NCBI GenBank assembly: GCA_013178295.1
Contig: JABLWW010000006.1
Span: 152,141-216,140, forward strand
Direction of reading: 5' to 3'
Length of the DNA stretch: 64,000 bases
Origin: Anaerolineae bacterium
GTDB taxonomy: Bacteria > Chloroflexota > Anaerolineae > Anaerolineales > Anaerolineaceae
Shown here piece by piece: positions 26,734-35,628 of this stretch. A program made the position numbers and the translations under genes. The stretch's first letter is position 1. Each line of letters opens with the position of its first letter. The notes beneath the pieces were generated by a model, which saw nothing but the letters and a program-made list of their open reading frames with translations, ran no database searches and was not told the DNA's origin.

Positions 26734-27597
26734 TCATTTCCTCCCGAAAAGTCCTCTTGGTTTCAGCCACAGCACCAAAATAAAGATGGCATACACCGCC
26801 AGCAAACGCCCCTGTGGATTAAAAAAGGTAACCTGTAGCGATTCGGCAACCCCAACAATGGCGCCCGCGGCGATCAAGCCCGGGATTGAACCCAAACCTG
26901 CCAAAGCCAGCACGCACCAGCTCAAGAACCCAAAGCGGATCCCACCCACTGGGTCGGTTTGCTGAAAGCTCATCAATAAGCCGCCTGCAATTGCTGTCAA
27001 TGCAGAACCAAGCGCAAAAGTCAGTGCATACGTACGGTGATAATTGACGCCCATCAGGGTGGCTGCGTCCAGGTCGTCCGAAGCGGCGCGCATTGCTGCA
27101 CCCGCCCAGGTCTTATTCATGAAGTAAGCAACGGCTGCAATGAAGATCAGGCTGATCACCGCAGCCACAAACCGCGAGGTCAACACCTGAAAACCAAAGA
27201 TTTCAAAATTGCCCTGAATAAACGAATACTGCAGGGCACGCGGCTGTCCGCGCCAGATCACCAACGCCGCAGCGCGCATCATAATTTGCAAACCGACCGT
27301 AGCTGCCAGCTGCACCACATACAGCTGGCGCAATGTGCGGTCAATGATCAGGTAATAGACGATTAAGCCAAAAATCAGCAGGATGGGGAAAGTCAGCAAT
27401 GGCGTTTGCACCGCATCCCACACCAGTGCCGTGCCTAACACGTACGATAAATACATCGAGAACATCACGAAATCGCCGTGGGCAAAGTTGACCACGTTCA
27501 TCACACCGAAAATGATAGAAATGCCCAGAGCAATCAGCGCATAAATCATCCCCATCAACACACCAGTGATAATACCTTGTATTGCGGTTTCTGTCAT
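26734..27597 (-). CDS. livH: branched-chain amino-acid-type ABC transporter permease
   Basis: 287 residues, eight or so helices. It begins with the LivH pattern GMIYALIALGISIIFGVMNVVNFAHGDF read in two parts near residues 16-44, and has the cytoplasmic AASDDLDAATLMGV loop for ATPase contact. GAGGAAGGAG is the ribosome site. Confidence 0.93.
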   Translation of the reverse strand: MTETAIQGIITGVLMGMIYALIALGISIIFGVMNVVNFAHGDFVMFSMYLSYVLGTALVWDAVQTPLLTFPILLIFGLIVYYLIIDRTLRQLYVVQLAATVGLQIMMRAAALVIWRGQPRALQYSFIQGNFEIFGFQVLTSRFVAAVISLIFIAAVAYFMNKTWAGAAMRAASDDLDAATLMGVNYHRTYALTFALGSALTAIAGGLLMSFQQTDPVGGIRFGFLSWCVLALAGLGSIPGLIAAGAIVGVAESLQVTFFNPQGRLLAVYAIFILVLWLKPRGLFGRK

Positions 27598-27645
27598 CCA
27601 AACTCCTTCCTCTTGCTTCTTTTCTCACCGCATAGCATAAGAAAA

Positions 27646-27709
27646 CGGGCAGGGGCAGCCCTTTTGGAATTGAAGTTTCGTTGTGTTCAACGGGCTTACC
27701 CCTACCCCG
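27646..27709 (-). repeat. imperfect hairpin between livK and livH
   Basis: Arms at 27646-27661 and 27692-27709 pair over about 16 bp with G-U pairs and small bulges, loop 30 bases. Hairpins here in binding-protein operons often keep the binding-protein message more abundant than the permease part (inference). Confidence 0.5.
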
Positions 27710-27736
27710 GCATCTTTTCAATACCGCTTCACACTT

Positions 27737-29089
27737 TTATGGTTTGTAATGCGGATTGGGGAAGATCGGCTTCGCTTCTGCAACTTCTTTCGGGTACACA
27801 ACCACTGGTTTCCCGTTCTGAACCTGCAAAACGATCACACCCGGATATTCGTTATCGCCAAGCGCATCAAATTTGATGTGGTCGCTGGGATAGGATTCCA
27901 CCGCCGGGCCAGAGGTCAAATCCAGTGCCATGAAGGCGGCTCTCAGGTTTTCGGGCTTCAGCGGGTCATCGGGGAACATCTGCCCGGATTTCTCCAGTGC
28001 CTCTGCCAGCACCCAGGCACCGTAGTAGTTCATGCCAGCACCCTCAGTTGGGATGACGCCGTACTTCGCCACATATTCCTCGACGAATTTCTTGTTGGTC
28101 GGAGTGTTCTTGGCAGGATTGTAGCTAAAGGTCATCGCCAGCCCTTCAGCGGTTTCGCCCAGGGCTTCAATCGAGGCGGGGTCAACATAGCCGCAGGCGC
28201 CAGCGCCCATGAGGAATTTTGGCCAGTAGCCAACCTCTTTGAAAGCCTTGCCAAACACAATGGCGTCGTTGAAATAGGGAGTGTGGATGATCACATCCGG
28301 GTTTGCAGCTTTTAATTGCTGCACAATCTGAGTAGCATCGGTGATGTCATACGGATATTCAAGCGCGGTAATGACTGGGAACTGATCCATCAGGGCGGCT
28401 TCGGTGGCGCCCAGGGTGTTGGCGCGCCCGTTTGCCGAGTCTTCATTTAGCACAGCCATGTTTTTCAGCTCGACGCCGTTATCAGCAGCTACCTCGCGGA
28501 CAAATTTGTACGCCAGCGCGCCATGATCCCAAGCTGTGGGTCCCGGGCGGAACAGGTACTGGCGTCCCATCTGGGTAACCTGCGGCACCAGGGCGTCAGC
28601 AATCAGGATCACTTTCTCGCGGTCGGTAACCTCAGAGGCAGCCATCACAAAGCGGCTGATGTACATGCCCAAGATCGCCACCGGGTGGTGCTTGTTAATC
28701 ATGCTTTCGGTTGCCAGCTTGGCGGTATCGGGTTTGTCACCGGCATCTTCCACTTCCATGCGCAGCTTGAGACCGCCCAGCGATTTAATACCGCCAGCAT
28801 CGTTGATGTGCTTGATTGCCATCTCGGCGCCAATCACGCCTTCTTGCCCAAAGACAGTTGCCCAGCCTGTCAGCGGCTGCACCACACCAACCACAATTTC
28901 CTTGGGCAGTTCGGCTTTTTGCACTGGCTCAGGCGTGGCAGTTACCACCTGTACTTGACCTTCCACAATGCGGGTAACTTCAACTTGTTTCTCAACCACT
29001 TGCGGGGTTGGTGCGGGTCCGCAGGCGCTCAAGACCATCATCCCCACCATGACAACAACAAATAACACTTTCAAAACTTTTGTAGACAT
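27737..29089 (-). CDS. livK: Liv-type substrate-binding lipoprotein
   Basis: 450 residues. The signal peptide has a lipobox LSAC near residue 23, so the mature protein is lipid-anchored. Periplasmic-binding fold of the Leu/Ile/Val type I class: VVGVVQPLTGWATVFGQEG, AEMAIKHINDAGGI. The ligand is probably an amino acid, amide or related compound. Strong ribosome site AAGGAGGAG. Confidence 0.92.
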   Translation of the reverse strand: MSTKVLKVLFVVVMVGMMVLSACGPAPTPQVVEKQVEVTRIVEGQVQVVTATPEPVQKAELPKEIVVGVVQPLTGWATVFGQEGVIGAEMAIKHINDAGGIKSLGGLKLRMEVEDAGDKPDTAKLATESMINKHHPVAILGMYISRFVMAASEVTDREKVILIADALVPQVTQMGRQYLFRPGPTAWDHGALAYKFVREVAADNGVELKNMAVLNEDSANGRANTLGATEAALMDQFPVITALEYPYDITDATQIVQQLKAANPDVIIHTPYFNDAIVFGKAFKEVGYWPKFLMGAGACGYVDPASIEALGETAEGLAMTFSYNPAKNTPTNKKFVEEYVAKYGVIPTEGAGMNYYGAWVLAEALEKSGQMFPDDPLKPENLRAAFMALDLTSGPAVESYPSDHIKFDALGDNEYPGVIVLQVQNGKPVVVYPKEVAEAKPIFPNPHYKP

Positions 29090-29228
29090 TGCTCCTCCTT
29101 GCAGGACTGACTAAAACTTGGACGACACACAAAACTCTGAAAACAAAACACGCTCCTTATAACAATAACGCTCAGTGCACCTCCTTTCGCCTGCTCAACG
29201 CAAAAACAGGTTGTACAACAAAAACCTC

Positions 29229-30263
29229 TTATTCGTCATCGCGTATCAAGGGCATCGTCATACAGGTCGGACCACCCCCAGCGTTGGTAAACTCGCTGAG
29301 ATCAATCTCGATCACTTCGATGCCCCGCTTACGCAATTCAGCGCTGACAATTGGATTCCCGGCAGGCATGATCAGCCTGCCGGGCTGCACCACCAGGAAG
29401 TTTGAAGGGCAGCCGTTCACCTCTTCCTCTGGAATTTCAATCAGGTCAAAACCTTTTTGGTGCAGAAGATAATCAATAAACGCATAGCCAACTCCCTGCG
29501 GATAGATCACCCCAATCCTTTCTGCCGCCACGCCGAACACCATATCCAGATGAAAGGCACCGCCTCCACCGCCGGTTTGCGCTTTGCGCGTGTTCAGCGG
29601 TCCAGGCAGGTGGACAATATGGATATCCTCGACGCCAAAATCGCGCAGCACCGAGGAAACCTGGTTGACCCCTTCCAAATTTGCCCGCTGGCTGATCGCC
29701 AGGGCGATGCTTTTCTTATCCAGCCAGACTGCATTGCTGGATTCAAAAAACCCTTTTCCGTGAACGGTGTACAGGATCGGGCAGCCCAACCCAGCCAGCG
29801 TGCGCGCCTGATAGTACTCCAGCCCGCGTTTGTATGCCGGGGCGCAGCGGCACACAATCGCCCCGCCTCTGACCATCAGAGTCTCATGGGTGTAGGTAGC
29901 GCTCCTCAATGGAATGCCATACGTGCCGTGCAGGGGCTGAGGGGCATATAACGGGAGGGTTTCAACGCCGTTTTCATTGAGCAGGCGGACAAACGCGTCA
30001 TGCTGGGCTTGCATGCGCGCCAGGTTTGGCAAGCCGCTGGGAAGGTTGAGAAAATCCGGATCCACATCCCCAAAAGCCGCTTCAGCATCGGGGCGGTGCA
30101 CAATCACGGCGCGCAGACGGGCATAACTGGACTGGCTGCCCCAGCGGCGCCCCCAGGTCTTTTCCAGCTCATCCAAAAAGTCGCTGTCAAAAAAGGTCAG
30201 TGGCGGCTTGCCGGGGCGGTACAGTGGAATCTCTTTGAGTCTGGCGCGGTAGTCAACAGGCAT
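29229..30263 (-). CDS. amidinotransferase / DDAH / arginine deiminase-like guanidino enzyme
   Basis: 344 residues of the pentein fold. The C-terminal GGGPTCMTMPL contains the catalytic Cys334, and GAFHLDMVFG contains the catalytic histidine. Members either transfer an amidino group or hydrolyse arginine, methylated arginines or related guanidino compounds. It is the first gene behind the Liv-operon promoter, 277 bases downstream, so the transporter may import its substrate. The exact reaction is not fixed by the sequence. Confidence 0.82.
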   Translation of the reverse strand: MPVDYRARLKEIPLYRPGKPPLTFFDSDFLDELEKTWGRRWGSQSSYARLRAVIVHRPDAEAAFGDVDPDFLNLPSGLPNLARMQAQHDAFVRLLNENGVETLPLYAPQPLHGTYGIPLRSATYTHETLMVRGGAIVCRCAPAYKRGLEYYQARTLAGLGCPILYTVHGKGFFESSNAVWLDKKSIALAISQRANLEGVNQVSSVLRDFGVEDIHIVHLPGPLNTRKAQTGGGGGAFHLDMVFGVAAERIGVIYPQGVGYAFIDYLLHQKGFDLIEIPEEEVNGCPSNFLVVQPGRLIMPAGNPIVSAELRKRGIEVIEIDLSEFTNAGGGPTCMTMPLIRDDE

Positions 30264-30508
30264 TGATCATCATTCCCTCAAGTGTCAAAGCGGCACAAAG
30301 GAATCTGAGGCGGCGTGAAGGGCTGGGTACTCCTCATCAGACTTGCACAATTTCAAGGCGTTCTCGAACAATCACCTTACAGATAACTTGGGTTAGCAAA
30401 GTTCTTGAAAATACAGATAACGCTGGTAGAGCAAGAGGATTATTTGAATTTTTTTGTCAAAAGGGATATACGGTGTGTTGTGAAAAGGACGAAAAACCGC
30501 TTAAGGGT

Positions 30509-30534
30509 GTTCCGTATAGCGGAACTGCGTTCCA
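30509..30534 (-). promoter_or_regulatory. probable IclR-family operator 2 with extra half-site
   Basis: GTTCCG-TATAG-CGGAAC at 30509-30525, a perfect inverted repeat with the same 6-5-6 layout as the site at 22.2 kb. A further half-site GTTCCA lies at 30529-30534. The element is just downstream of the -10 box of the minus-strand promoter. The stretch 30264-30508 is an untranslated leader in which I recognise no riboswitch or small gene. Confidence 0.75.
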
Positions 30535-30545
30535 CTTACGCTAAC

Positions 30546-30574
30546 ATTATAGCAAACAAAAAACCAAAAGTCAA
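30546..30574 (-). promoter_or_regulatory. promoter of the amidinotransferase-Liv operon
   Basis: Minus strand: TTGACT (30574-30569), 17-base spacer, TATAAT (30551-30546). Confidence 0.9.
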
Positions 30575-30593
30575 TAACCTGGGCTGCACCAAT

Positions 30594-31187
30594 TCAGACG
30601 CCAAAGCTGGTGGTGGAGATGGCGGCGGCTTCTTTGCCGCCAAAGGCGCTGGCGTAATTCTGGCGCATTAGCTGCATGGCGGCGCGGGCTTCCATTTGCG
30701 ACGCCTGCGCGGCAACACGGTAATCCTGTGCGGAGGGCTGGGCTGGGGCGAGGGCAGCGCGCTTGATCTGTGCCGCTTTGCGCAGGGTGGCTTGTGGGTC
30801 ATCGGGCACCTCGCTGGTGTCAATCGAAACCTCGCCCCCCACGGCGTAGCGTTTGCCGTCTGGCCCGGTCTTGTACTCAAAAACCGCCCCGCCGCGCACC
30901 AGGTTGCCGCCAGCCGCCAGGTGTGCCTGCTCGTGGGCGCGCACCTCGCGGTCGCGCTTTTTGAGCGTCTCGACCTCTGCCTGCTGCTGCTTATCCAGAC
31001 CGGTGAGCGGGTCTTTTGACTGTTGGCCGCTGGCTGGCTGTGCCGCAGCCGGTTGTGGGCTGCCACTGGGCTGTGCCTGTTCCTTCCCCTGCCCCGTCTG
31101 ACGGCGGGCGGACTGGTTTTCGCCTGCGGCGTATACCTGCGCCGCATACGCCCAGCCCGCATAGATGGAAGAAACCGCCTGGATCAT
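30594..31187 (-). CDS. SprA-related putative metalloprotease
   Basis: 197 residues. A low-complexity Gln/Pro/Ala region (about 25-65) is followed by VRAHEQAHLAAGG, which holds an HExxH zinc motif, and by KTGPDGKRYAVGGEVSID, as in the SprA-related family (PF12118). The N-terminus MIQAVSSIYAGWAYAAQVYA may be a weak secretion or surface signal. Function is unknown. Confidence 0.75.
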   Translation of the reverse strand: MIQAVSSIYAGWAYAAQVYAAGENQSARRQTGQGKEQAQPSGSPQPAAAQPASGQQSKDPLTGLDKQQQAEVETLKKRDREVRAHEQAHLAAGGNLVRGGAVFEYKTGPDGKRYAVGGEVSIDTSEVPDDPQATLRKAAQIKRAALAPAQPSAQDYRVAAQASQMEARAAMQLMRQNYASAFGGKEAAAISTTSFGV

Positions 31188-31328
31188 CGCCTTTTCCTCT
31201 CCATATAGTATACCAAACTGTGGTCAGCCGTGGTGAAAATTGTCAGGATTTTGTAAGGCGCCTGCCTGAAATTAGGAGTGGCAGTAGCTATTGGCTGTAG
31301 AGGTAAGAGTGCGGGCGCGGCAAAGCAA

Positions 31329-31357
31329 TTGACATCCCTGCGGCTGTGGGGTATGCT
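31329..31357 (+). promoter_or_regulatory. selC promoter
   Basis: TTGACA (31329-31334), 17-base spacer, TATGCT (31352-31357). The first base of the tRNA lies 8 bases after the -10 box, so transcription should start at or within a base or two of the mature 5' end. Confidence 0.85.
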
Positions 31358-31364
31358 TAACGGC

Positions 31365-31458
31365 GGGGGTGGCTGGGCTCCGGTGGGCTCCCCGGTCTTC
31401 AAAATCGGTGGCTGGCCGCTTTGCGGGCAGCGGTGGGTTCGACTCCCATCCATTCCCG
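31365..31458 (+). tRNA. selC: tRNA-Sec (UCA), selC
   Basis: 94 bases without CCA. It shows the hallmarks of bacterial tRNA-Sec: an 8-bp acceptor (GGGGGTGG with CCATTCCC), a 6-bp D stem (GGGCTC/GGGCTC with G-U pairs), anticodon loop CTTCAAA with anticodon TCA at 31399-31401, a long variable arm of about 9 bp (GCTGGCCGC/GCGGGCAGC, one mismatch), a T arm GTTCGACTCCCAT and discriminator G. The genome reads GCCT here, so CCA is added later. It delivers selenocysteine to UGA codons with SelB. The other sel genes are outside the window. Confidence 0.95.
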
Positions 31459-31477
31459 CCTTTTATTGGAGGTTGCA

Positions 31478-32776
31478 TTGGACGAGACTGTCAAAGTACC
31501 TTACGATGAAGCCGTGTTAAGCGCGGTGGTGGGGCGGGTGCTGCGCATTGAGGATACCACCCTGGGCGGTGCGGCGTATGCCCAGCCCGAAGCGCCGCTT
31601 TTCACTGCCCAGCGCGGCGGGGTGCCGCCCTGGCGTGCCCCGCGTCAGGCGGCCAGCGCGCCGCAGATCAACTTTATCGTGCGCTACCGCGGGCGGTTAT
31701 ACAACCAGGACAGCGCCGCCGCCTATGACCAGCTGGCGGAACTGCTCAAACCCTATCACATCACGCCGCTCTTCCGCTGGGATGGCGGTCGGCATGCGGT
31801 GCTGCTGGTGCCGGGCAAACCGCAGCCCAAACCGTCCAACCCATGGGTCAATCTGGGGTTGTTTGTGGCAACCCTGCTCAGCGTGCTGGTGACCGGGGCG
31901 CTGTATGGGCTGCAGGAGCCGCTGCCCGCCGAACCGGCAGCCGCGGCGCTGGCGCTGGTGCAGCGCGGCTGGCCGTTTGCGCTCTCGATGCTGCTCATCC
32001 TTGGGGCGCACGAGTTTGGGCACTACCTGGCGGGACGCTTTCACGGGCTGCACGTTACCCTGCCCTATTTTATCCCCTTCCCTTTCAGCCCGTTTGGCAC
32101 GCTGGGGGCGTTTATCAGCATGAAGGGCATCCCCAAAAACCGGCGTGTGCTGCTGGATGTGGGCATCGCCGGGCCTCTCTCAGGACTGCTGGTGGCGCTG
32201 CCGGTGCTGTGGATCGGTCTCAAGCTGTCGCACATTGAGCCGCTCCCGCTGGCTGTGCCGCAGGGCATCAGCCTCACCATGGAGGGCAACTCGCTGCTCT
32301 ACCTGCTGATGAAGTATCTGGCGTTTGGCAAGCTGCTGCCCGTTCCAGCGGATTACGGCATCTCGCCTTTGCTCTATTGGGTGCGCTACTTCTTCACCGG
32401 GCGACCCTTTCCGCTGGGCGGGATGGATGTGATGATCTCGCCGGTTGCCTGGGCGGGCTGGGCGGGGCTGCTGGTTACGGGTCTCAATCTGCTGCCAGCC
32501 GGGCAGCTGGACGGCGGGCATATTGTCTATGTGCTGTTGGGGGAGAACGCCATCCGCCGCATCTACCCCTTTGTGCTGGGCGCAGCGGTGCTGCTGGGTT
32601 TTGTGTGGAACGGGTGGTGGCTGTGGGCGCTGCTGCTGTATTTTCTCGGGCGCGCCTACGCCGAGCCGCTGGATCAGATCACCACCCTTGACCCGCGCCG
32701 CCGGGTTTTGGCGGTGGCTGCCGTGCTTATCTTTTTCCTCACCTTCACGCCGGTGCCGCTCAATATCATCCTCTAG
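31478..32776 (+). CDS. M50-family (site-2-protease-like) membrane metalloprotease
   Basis: 432 residues from the TTG at 31478, which has TTGGAGG five bases upstream and starts just 19 bases after selC; an upstream open frame runs into the tRNA and is rejected. After a soluble N-terminal region, the membrane part carries H178-E-F-G-H182 (AHEFGHYLAGR) and the second zinc motif LLPAGQLDGGH. Such proteases cut substrates inside the membrane. It may share transcripts with selC. Confidence 0.9.
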   Translation: MDETVKVPYDEAVLSAVVGRVLRIEDTTLGGAAYAQPEAPLFTAQRGGVPPWRAPRQAASAPQINFIVRYRGRLYNQDSAAAYDQLAELLKPYHITPLFRWDGGRHAVLLVPGKPQPKPSNPWVNLGLFVATLLSVLVTGALYGLQEPLPAEPAAAALALVQRGWPFALSMLLILGAHEFGHYLAGRFHGLHVTLPYFIPFPFSPFGTLGAFISMKGIPKNRRVLLDVGIAGPLSGLLVALPVLWIGLKLSHIEPLPLAVPQGISLTMEGNSLLYLLMKYLAFGKLLPVPADYGISPLLYWVRYFFTGRPFPLGGMDVMISPVAWAGWAGLLVTGLNLLPAGQLDGGHIVYVLLGENAIRRIYPFVLGAAVLLGFVWNGWWLWALLLYFLGRAYAEPLDQITTLDPRRRVLAVAAVLIFFLTFTPVPLNIIL

Positions 32777-32784
32777 CATCCCAG

Positions 32785-32816
32785 CCCCAGCCCGTCTTGA
32801 CGAACGCTGGGGTTTG
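32785..32816 (+). terminator. terminator after the M50 gene
   Basis: CCCCAGC (32785-32791) pairs with GCTGGGG (32806-32812), followed by TTTG. A short T-run makes it moderate. Confidence 0.6.
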
Positions 32817-32846
32817 TCTGCCTGGCGCACAAACTCGCCCAAAAAG

Positions 32847-32889
32847 GTGACATTTATCACTGTTTTTGCCGTGCATGGTTTTTTATAAT
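32847..32889 (+). promoter_or_regulatory. CRP/FNR-like site and -10 box of the group 4 hydrogenase operon
   Basis: GTGA-CATTTA-TCAC at 32847-32860 is an inverted repeat of CRP-family type. TATAAT lies at 32884-32889, inside TTTTATAATT. The site is centred about 42 bases before the expected start, the class II activator position. A second TATAAT lies at 32923-32928. The same 14-base core, TGACATTTATCACT, recurs before the second hydrogenase operon. Confidence 0.75.
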
Positions 32890-33063
32890 TTGCGCGTTTG
32901 TCCCCGTGCAGGGAGCATCTGGTATAATAAGCTGGTTTGCGTTGGACATGATTGGTTTGTATGTGGCTGTGAGGTTGATTTCTGGGTTGGTAGGCGCTTT
33001 TGGCGGTCCTGGGTTGTTTTTGCCCAGGACTTTTTGTGCAGATATATTGCGTGGAGGTAGCGT

Positions 33064-33555
33064 GTGGTGATTGTATATCTTTTGGTAGCCATCGGGGTGC
33101 TGGTGTGTGCCTTGCAGGCGATCCGCACCTCGCGCCTGCTCATGGCGGCGTTGTGGCTGGCTGGCTGCAGTGCGCTGGTGGCGCTGATGATGTATCTGCT
33201 GGGCGCGCCTCAGGTGGCAGTGATTGAGCTGAGCGTGGGCGCCGGGCTGGTGACAGTGCTGTTTGTGTTCGCCATCAACATTGCTGGCGAAGAGGTGATG
33301 GATTTGCGTTCTCTGCTGCCCAGACCACTGGCTGTGGTTGCGGTGGTTGCGGTGTTGGCGCTGCTGGGCTGGATTATGGTGCCAGTCTTCAACCTCAAGC
33401 CGCCGGAAATCCAGAGCGGGCGCTTTTTCACCGCCATCTGGGAGGAGCGCGCTGTGGATATGCTCCTGCAAATCGTGATTATTTTTGCCGGTGTGCTGGC
33501 GATGCTTGGTCTGCTGGCGGAAGGCGCGCCGCCGCACACGCCGCACGAGGAGTGA
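33064..33555 (+). CDS. NuoJ/MbhD-like membrane subunit of group 4 hydrogenase
   Basis: 163 residues, GTG start with GGAGG upstream. Five hydrophobic segments. AVIELSVGAGLVTVLFVFAI matches the subunit 6 / DUF4040 helix that lies between the ion-pumping and redox modules of complex I-like machines. First gene of the operon. Confidence 0.78.
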   Translation: MVIVYLLVAIGVLVCALQAIRTSRLLMAALWLAGCSALVALMMYLLGAPQVAVIELSVGAGLVTVLFVFAINIAGEEVMDLRSLLPRPLAVVAVVAVLALLGWIMVPVFNLKPPEIQSGRFFTAIWEERAVDMLLQIVIIFAGVLAMLGLLAEGAPPHTPHEE

Positions 33556-33559
33556 ACGT

Positions 33560-33871
33560 ATGCAATGGTCTTTTCCAATGATCGTCATCGTGGTGGTGTT
33601 GGGCTTGCTGGGAATAGGCTTCTATGGATTGCTAATCGTGCGCAATCTGATCAAAGTGGTGGTGGCGCTGCAGGTGCTGGCAAAGGGTGCCATGCTGGCG
33701 CTGGTGCTGGCGGGAGAACTCGCCGGTCAAATTTACATTGGCGACAGTATGGCGATCACCCTGATCGTGGCGGACACGATTGTGGCAGTCATTGGGCTGG
33801 CGCTGGCAGTGCAGGTGCGGCGGCATATCGGCAGCCTGGATATTGGGCATCTTTCCAAATTGCGCAGGTGA
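33560..33871 (+). CDS. NuoK/MrpC-like membrane subunit
   Basis: 103 residues from the ATG at 33560 with GAGGAG upstream; a longer frame overlaps the previous gene. Three helices, with the second rich in LIKVVVALQVLAKGAMLAL as in NuoK/MnhC. ITLIVADTIVAVIGLAL is the third helix. Part of the ion-translocation module. Confidence 0.82.
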   Translation: MQWSFPMIVIVVVLGLLGIGFYGLLIVRNLIKVVVALQVLAKGAMLALVLAGELAGQIYIGDSMAITLIVADTIVAVIGLALAVQVRRHIGSLDIGHLSKLRR

Positions 33872-33875
33872 TATC

Positions 33876-35624
33876 GTGATTGAAACGTTGATTTTGCTTA
33901 CCATTGCTCTGCCCTGGCTGGGGGCGCTGGTTGTGTGGCGTGTGGGCGATGACCGCCCAACTGTGCAGAACGCCGTGGCGGTGGGTTTTGCCCTGGCTTC
34001 TGGGGTGGCTGCGCTGGGGATGCTGCCGCTGGCAAAGCCCGGCACGGCGTTGTCCTTTGCGGTAGGCGGCGCTTTTGGGGATTTCACCTTTGTCGCCGAC
34101 GGGCTGGGGGTGTTTCTGGCGGTGGTCGCTACGGTGGTTGGCTCTCTGGCGGTCATCTTTTCGGTGGATTACATGCGCGGTGAGGCACAGCTGGGACGCT
34201 ATTATGCCCTGGTGCTGTTTTTCATCGGCGCTATGGCAGGGCTGGTGCTTTCCAGCAATCTGCTGCTGGTTTTTGTCTTCTGGGAGATCACGGCGCTGTG
34301 TTCGTATGCGCTGATTTCCTTCAATAATGATGATCCCAAAGCTGTGGCGGGCGGCATCAAGGCGCTGATCATGACCCAGCTGGGGGGGATTGGCTTGCTG
34401 GCAGGCGCGCTGCTGGTATATGCGCATACGGGCAGTTACGATATTAACGTGTTCATGCAGCAGGCGCATACCCTGCCCGCCGCTTTGCTGACGGTGATGG
34501 CGTTTGGCTTTCTCATTGCTGCGGCGGCAAAATCGGCGCAGTTCCCTTTCCAAACCTGGCTGCCGGACGCCATGGAAGCCCCAACCCCCATCAGCGCCCT
34601 GATCCATGCTGCGACCATGGTCAATGCCGGGGTGTATCTGCTGGCGCGCTTTTACCCCGCATTCGAAGCTGTTCCCGGCTGGCGGACTGCGGTGGTAGTG
34701 GTTGGTTTGCTCTCGGCGTTCCTTTCGGCAATCATGGCGCTGGTGGCAACAGACCTGAAGCGTGTTTTGGCATACTCCACCGTCAGCCAGCTGGGCTATA
34801 TGGTCTATGCGATTGGCGCCGGGGGTGTCTTTGCCAGCCAGTTTCATCTCTTGAGCCATTCGGTGTTCAAGGCGCTGCTCTTTTTGGGCGCCGGGGCGGT
34901 GATCCACGCTGCCGGGACGCGCGATATGCGTCAGATGGGGGCGCTGGGCAAACACATGCCCTTTGTGCGCAATGTCTTTATCATCGGCGCCCTGGCGCTG
35001 GCGGGCATCCCCATTCTCAACGGTTTTTGGAGCAAGGAGCTGGTGCTGGAAGCCGGGCTGGCGCATGGTCCGCTGTGGGCGTATCTTGTCATGCTCATCG
35101 GAGCCGGGCTGACCGCCTGTTACACCCTGCGCTGTGTGTGGATGGTCTTCTTTGGCGCGCCAGCCACGCACCATCATGTGCATGATGCAGGAAAGGCGAT
35201 GCGCATTGCCCTGGCTCCCCTGGCGTTTGGTGTGCTGACAACCTGGCTGCTGGCGGGTGCGTTTGGGCATCTTCTGGCGGAGACTCTGCCTTTTCATGAG
35301 ATGGAAGCTGAAACAACCCTGTCGGTGATCGAAGAGGTGGTTACAGCGCCTGCCACGCTGGTGGCGCTGGCGGTGGTCGGGCTGGGGTTGCTTGCCTGGT
35401 GGCAGCGCGGCGTCCTCAAGGGGCTGCTGTATGCCCTGCGGGCGGTTGCCAGGCTTGCCGAAGACAGCTTTGGTTTCGAGGCGGTTAACCGCGGCGTGGT
35501 GCGTTGGACGCAGAGCGTGGCTGAGGCGCTGCGCCCCACACAGACGGGCATTCTGAGCTGGAATGTGCTGGGTATCCTTGCCGCTCTGATCGTTGTTGCC
35601 CTCATTCTGGTTCTGGGAGCGTGA
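33876..35624 (+). CDS. NuoL/MrpA-like antiporter subunit
   Basis: 582 residues from the GTG at 33876. About 14 helices, with the proton-channel lysine region KSAQFPFQTWLPDAMEAPTP split near residue 220-240 and VSQLGYMVYAIG. The end LRPTQTGILSWNVLGIL resembles the NuoL terminal helix. Likely moves H+ or Na+. Confidence 0.88.
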   Translation: MIETLILLTIALPWLGALVVWRVGDDRPTVQNAVAVGFALASGVAALGMLPLAKPGTALSFAVGGAFGDFTFVADGLGVFLAVVATVVGSLAVIFSVDYMRGEAQLGRYYALVLFFIGAMAGLVLSSNLLLVFVFWEITALCSYALISFNNDDPKAVAGGIKALIMTQLGGIGLLAGALLVYAHTGSYDINVFMQQAHTLPAALLTVMAFGFLIAAAAKSAQFPFQTWLPDAMEAPTPISALIHAATMVNAGVYLLARFYPAFEAVPGWRTAVVVVGLLSAFLSAIMALVATDLKRVLAYSTVSQLGYMVYAIGAGGVFASQFHLLSHSVFKALLFLGAGAVIHAAGTRDMRQMGALGKHMPFVRNVFIIGALALAGIPILNGFWSKELVLEAGLAHGPLWAYLVMLIGAGLTACYTLRCVWMVFFGAPATHHHVHDAGKAMRIALAPLAFGVLTTWLLAGAFGHLLAETLPFHEMEAETTLSVIEEVVTAPATLVALAVVGLGLLAWWQRGVLKGLLYALRAVARLAEDSFGFEAVNRGVVRWTQSVAEALRPTQTGILSWNVLGILAALIVVALILVLGA

Positions 35625-35628
35625 GACC

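Noticed and set aside
30330-30350. CUGAUGA string in the Liv-operon leader, like a hammerhead ribozyme core
   Set aside because: The GAA element and stems II and III that should follow are missing.
30264-30508. Guanidine or other riboswitch in the leader of the amidinotransferase gene
   Set aside because: The conserved ykkC-type sequence blocks are not present; only a weak imperfect stem was seen.
31421-31477. Upstream extension of the M50 protease frame into selC
   Set aside because: It would translate the tRNA 3' half; the TTG at 31478 has its own ribosome site.
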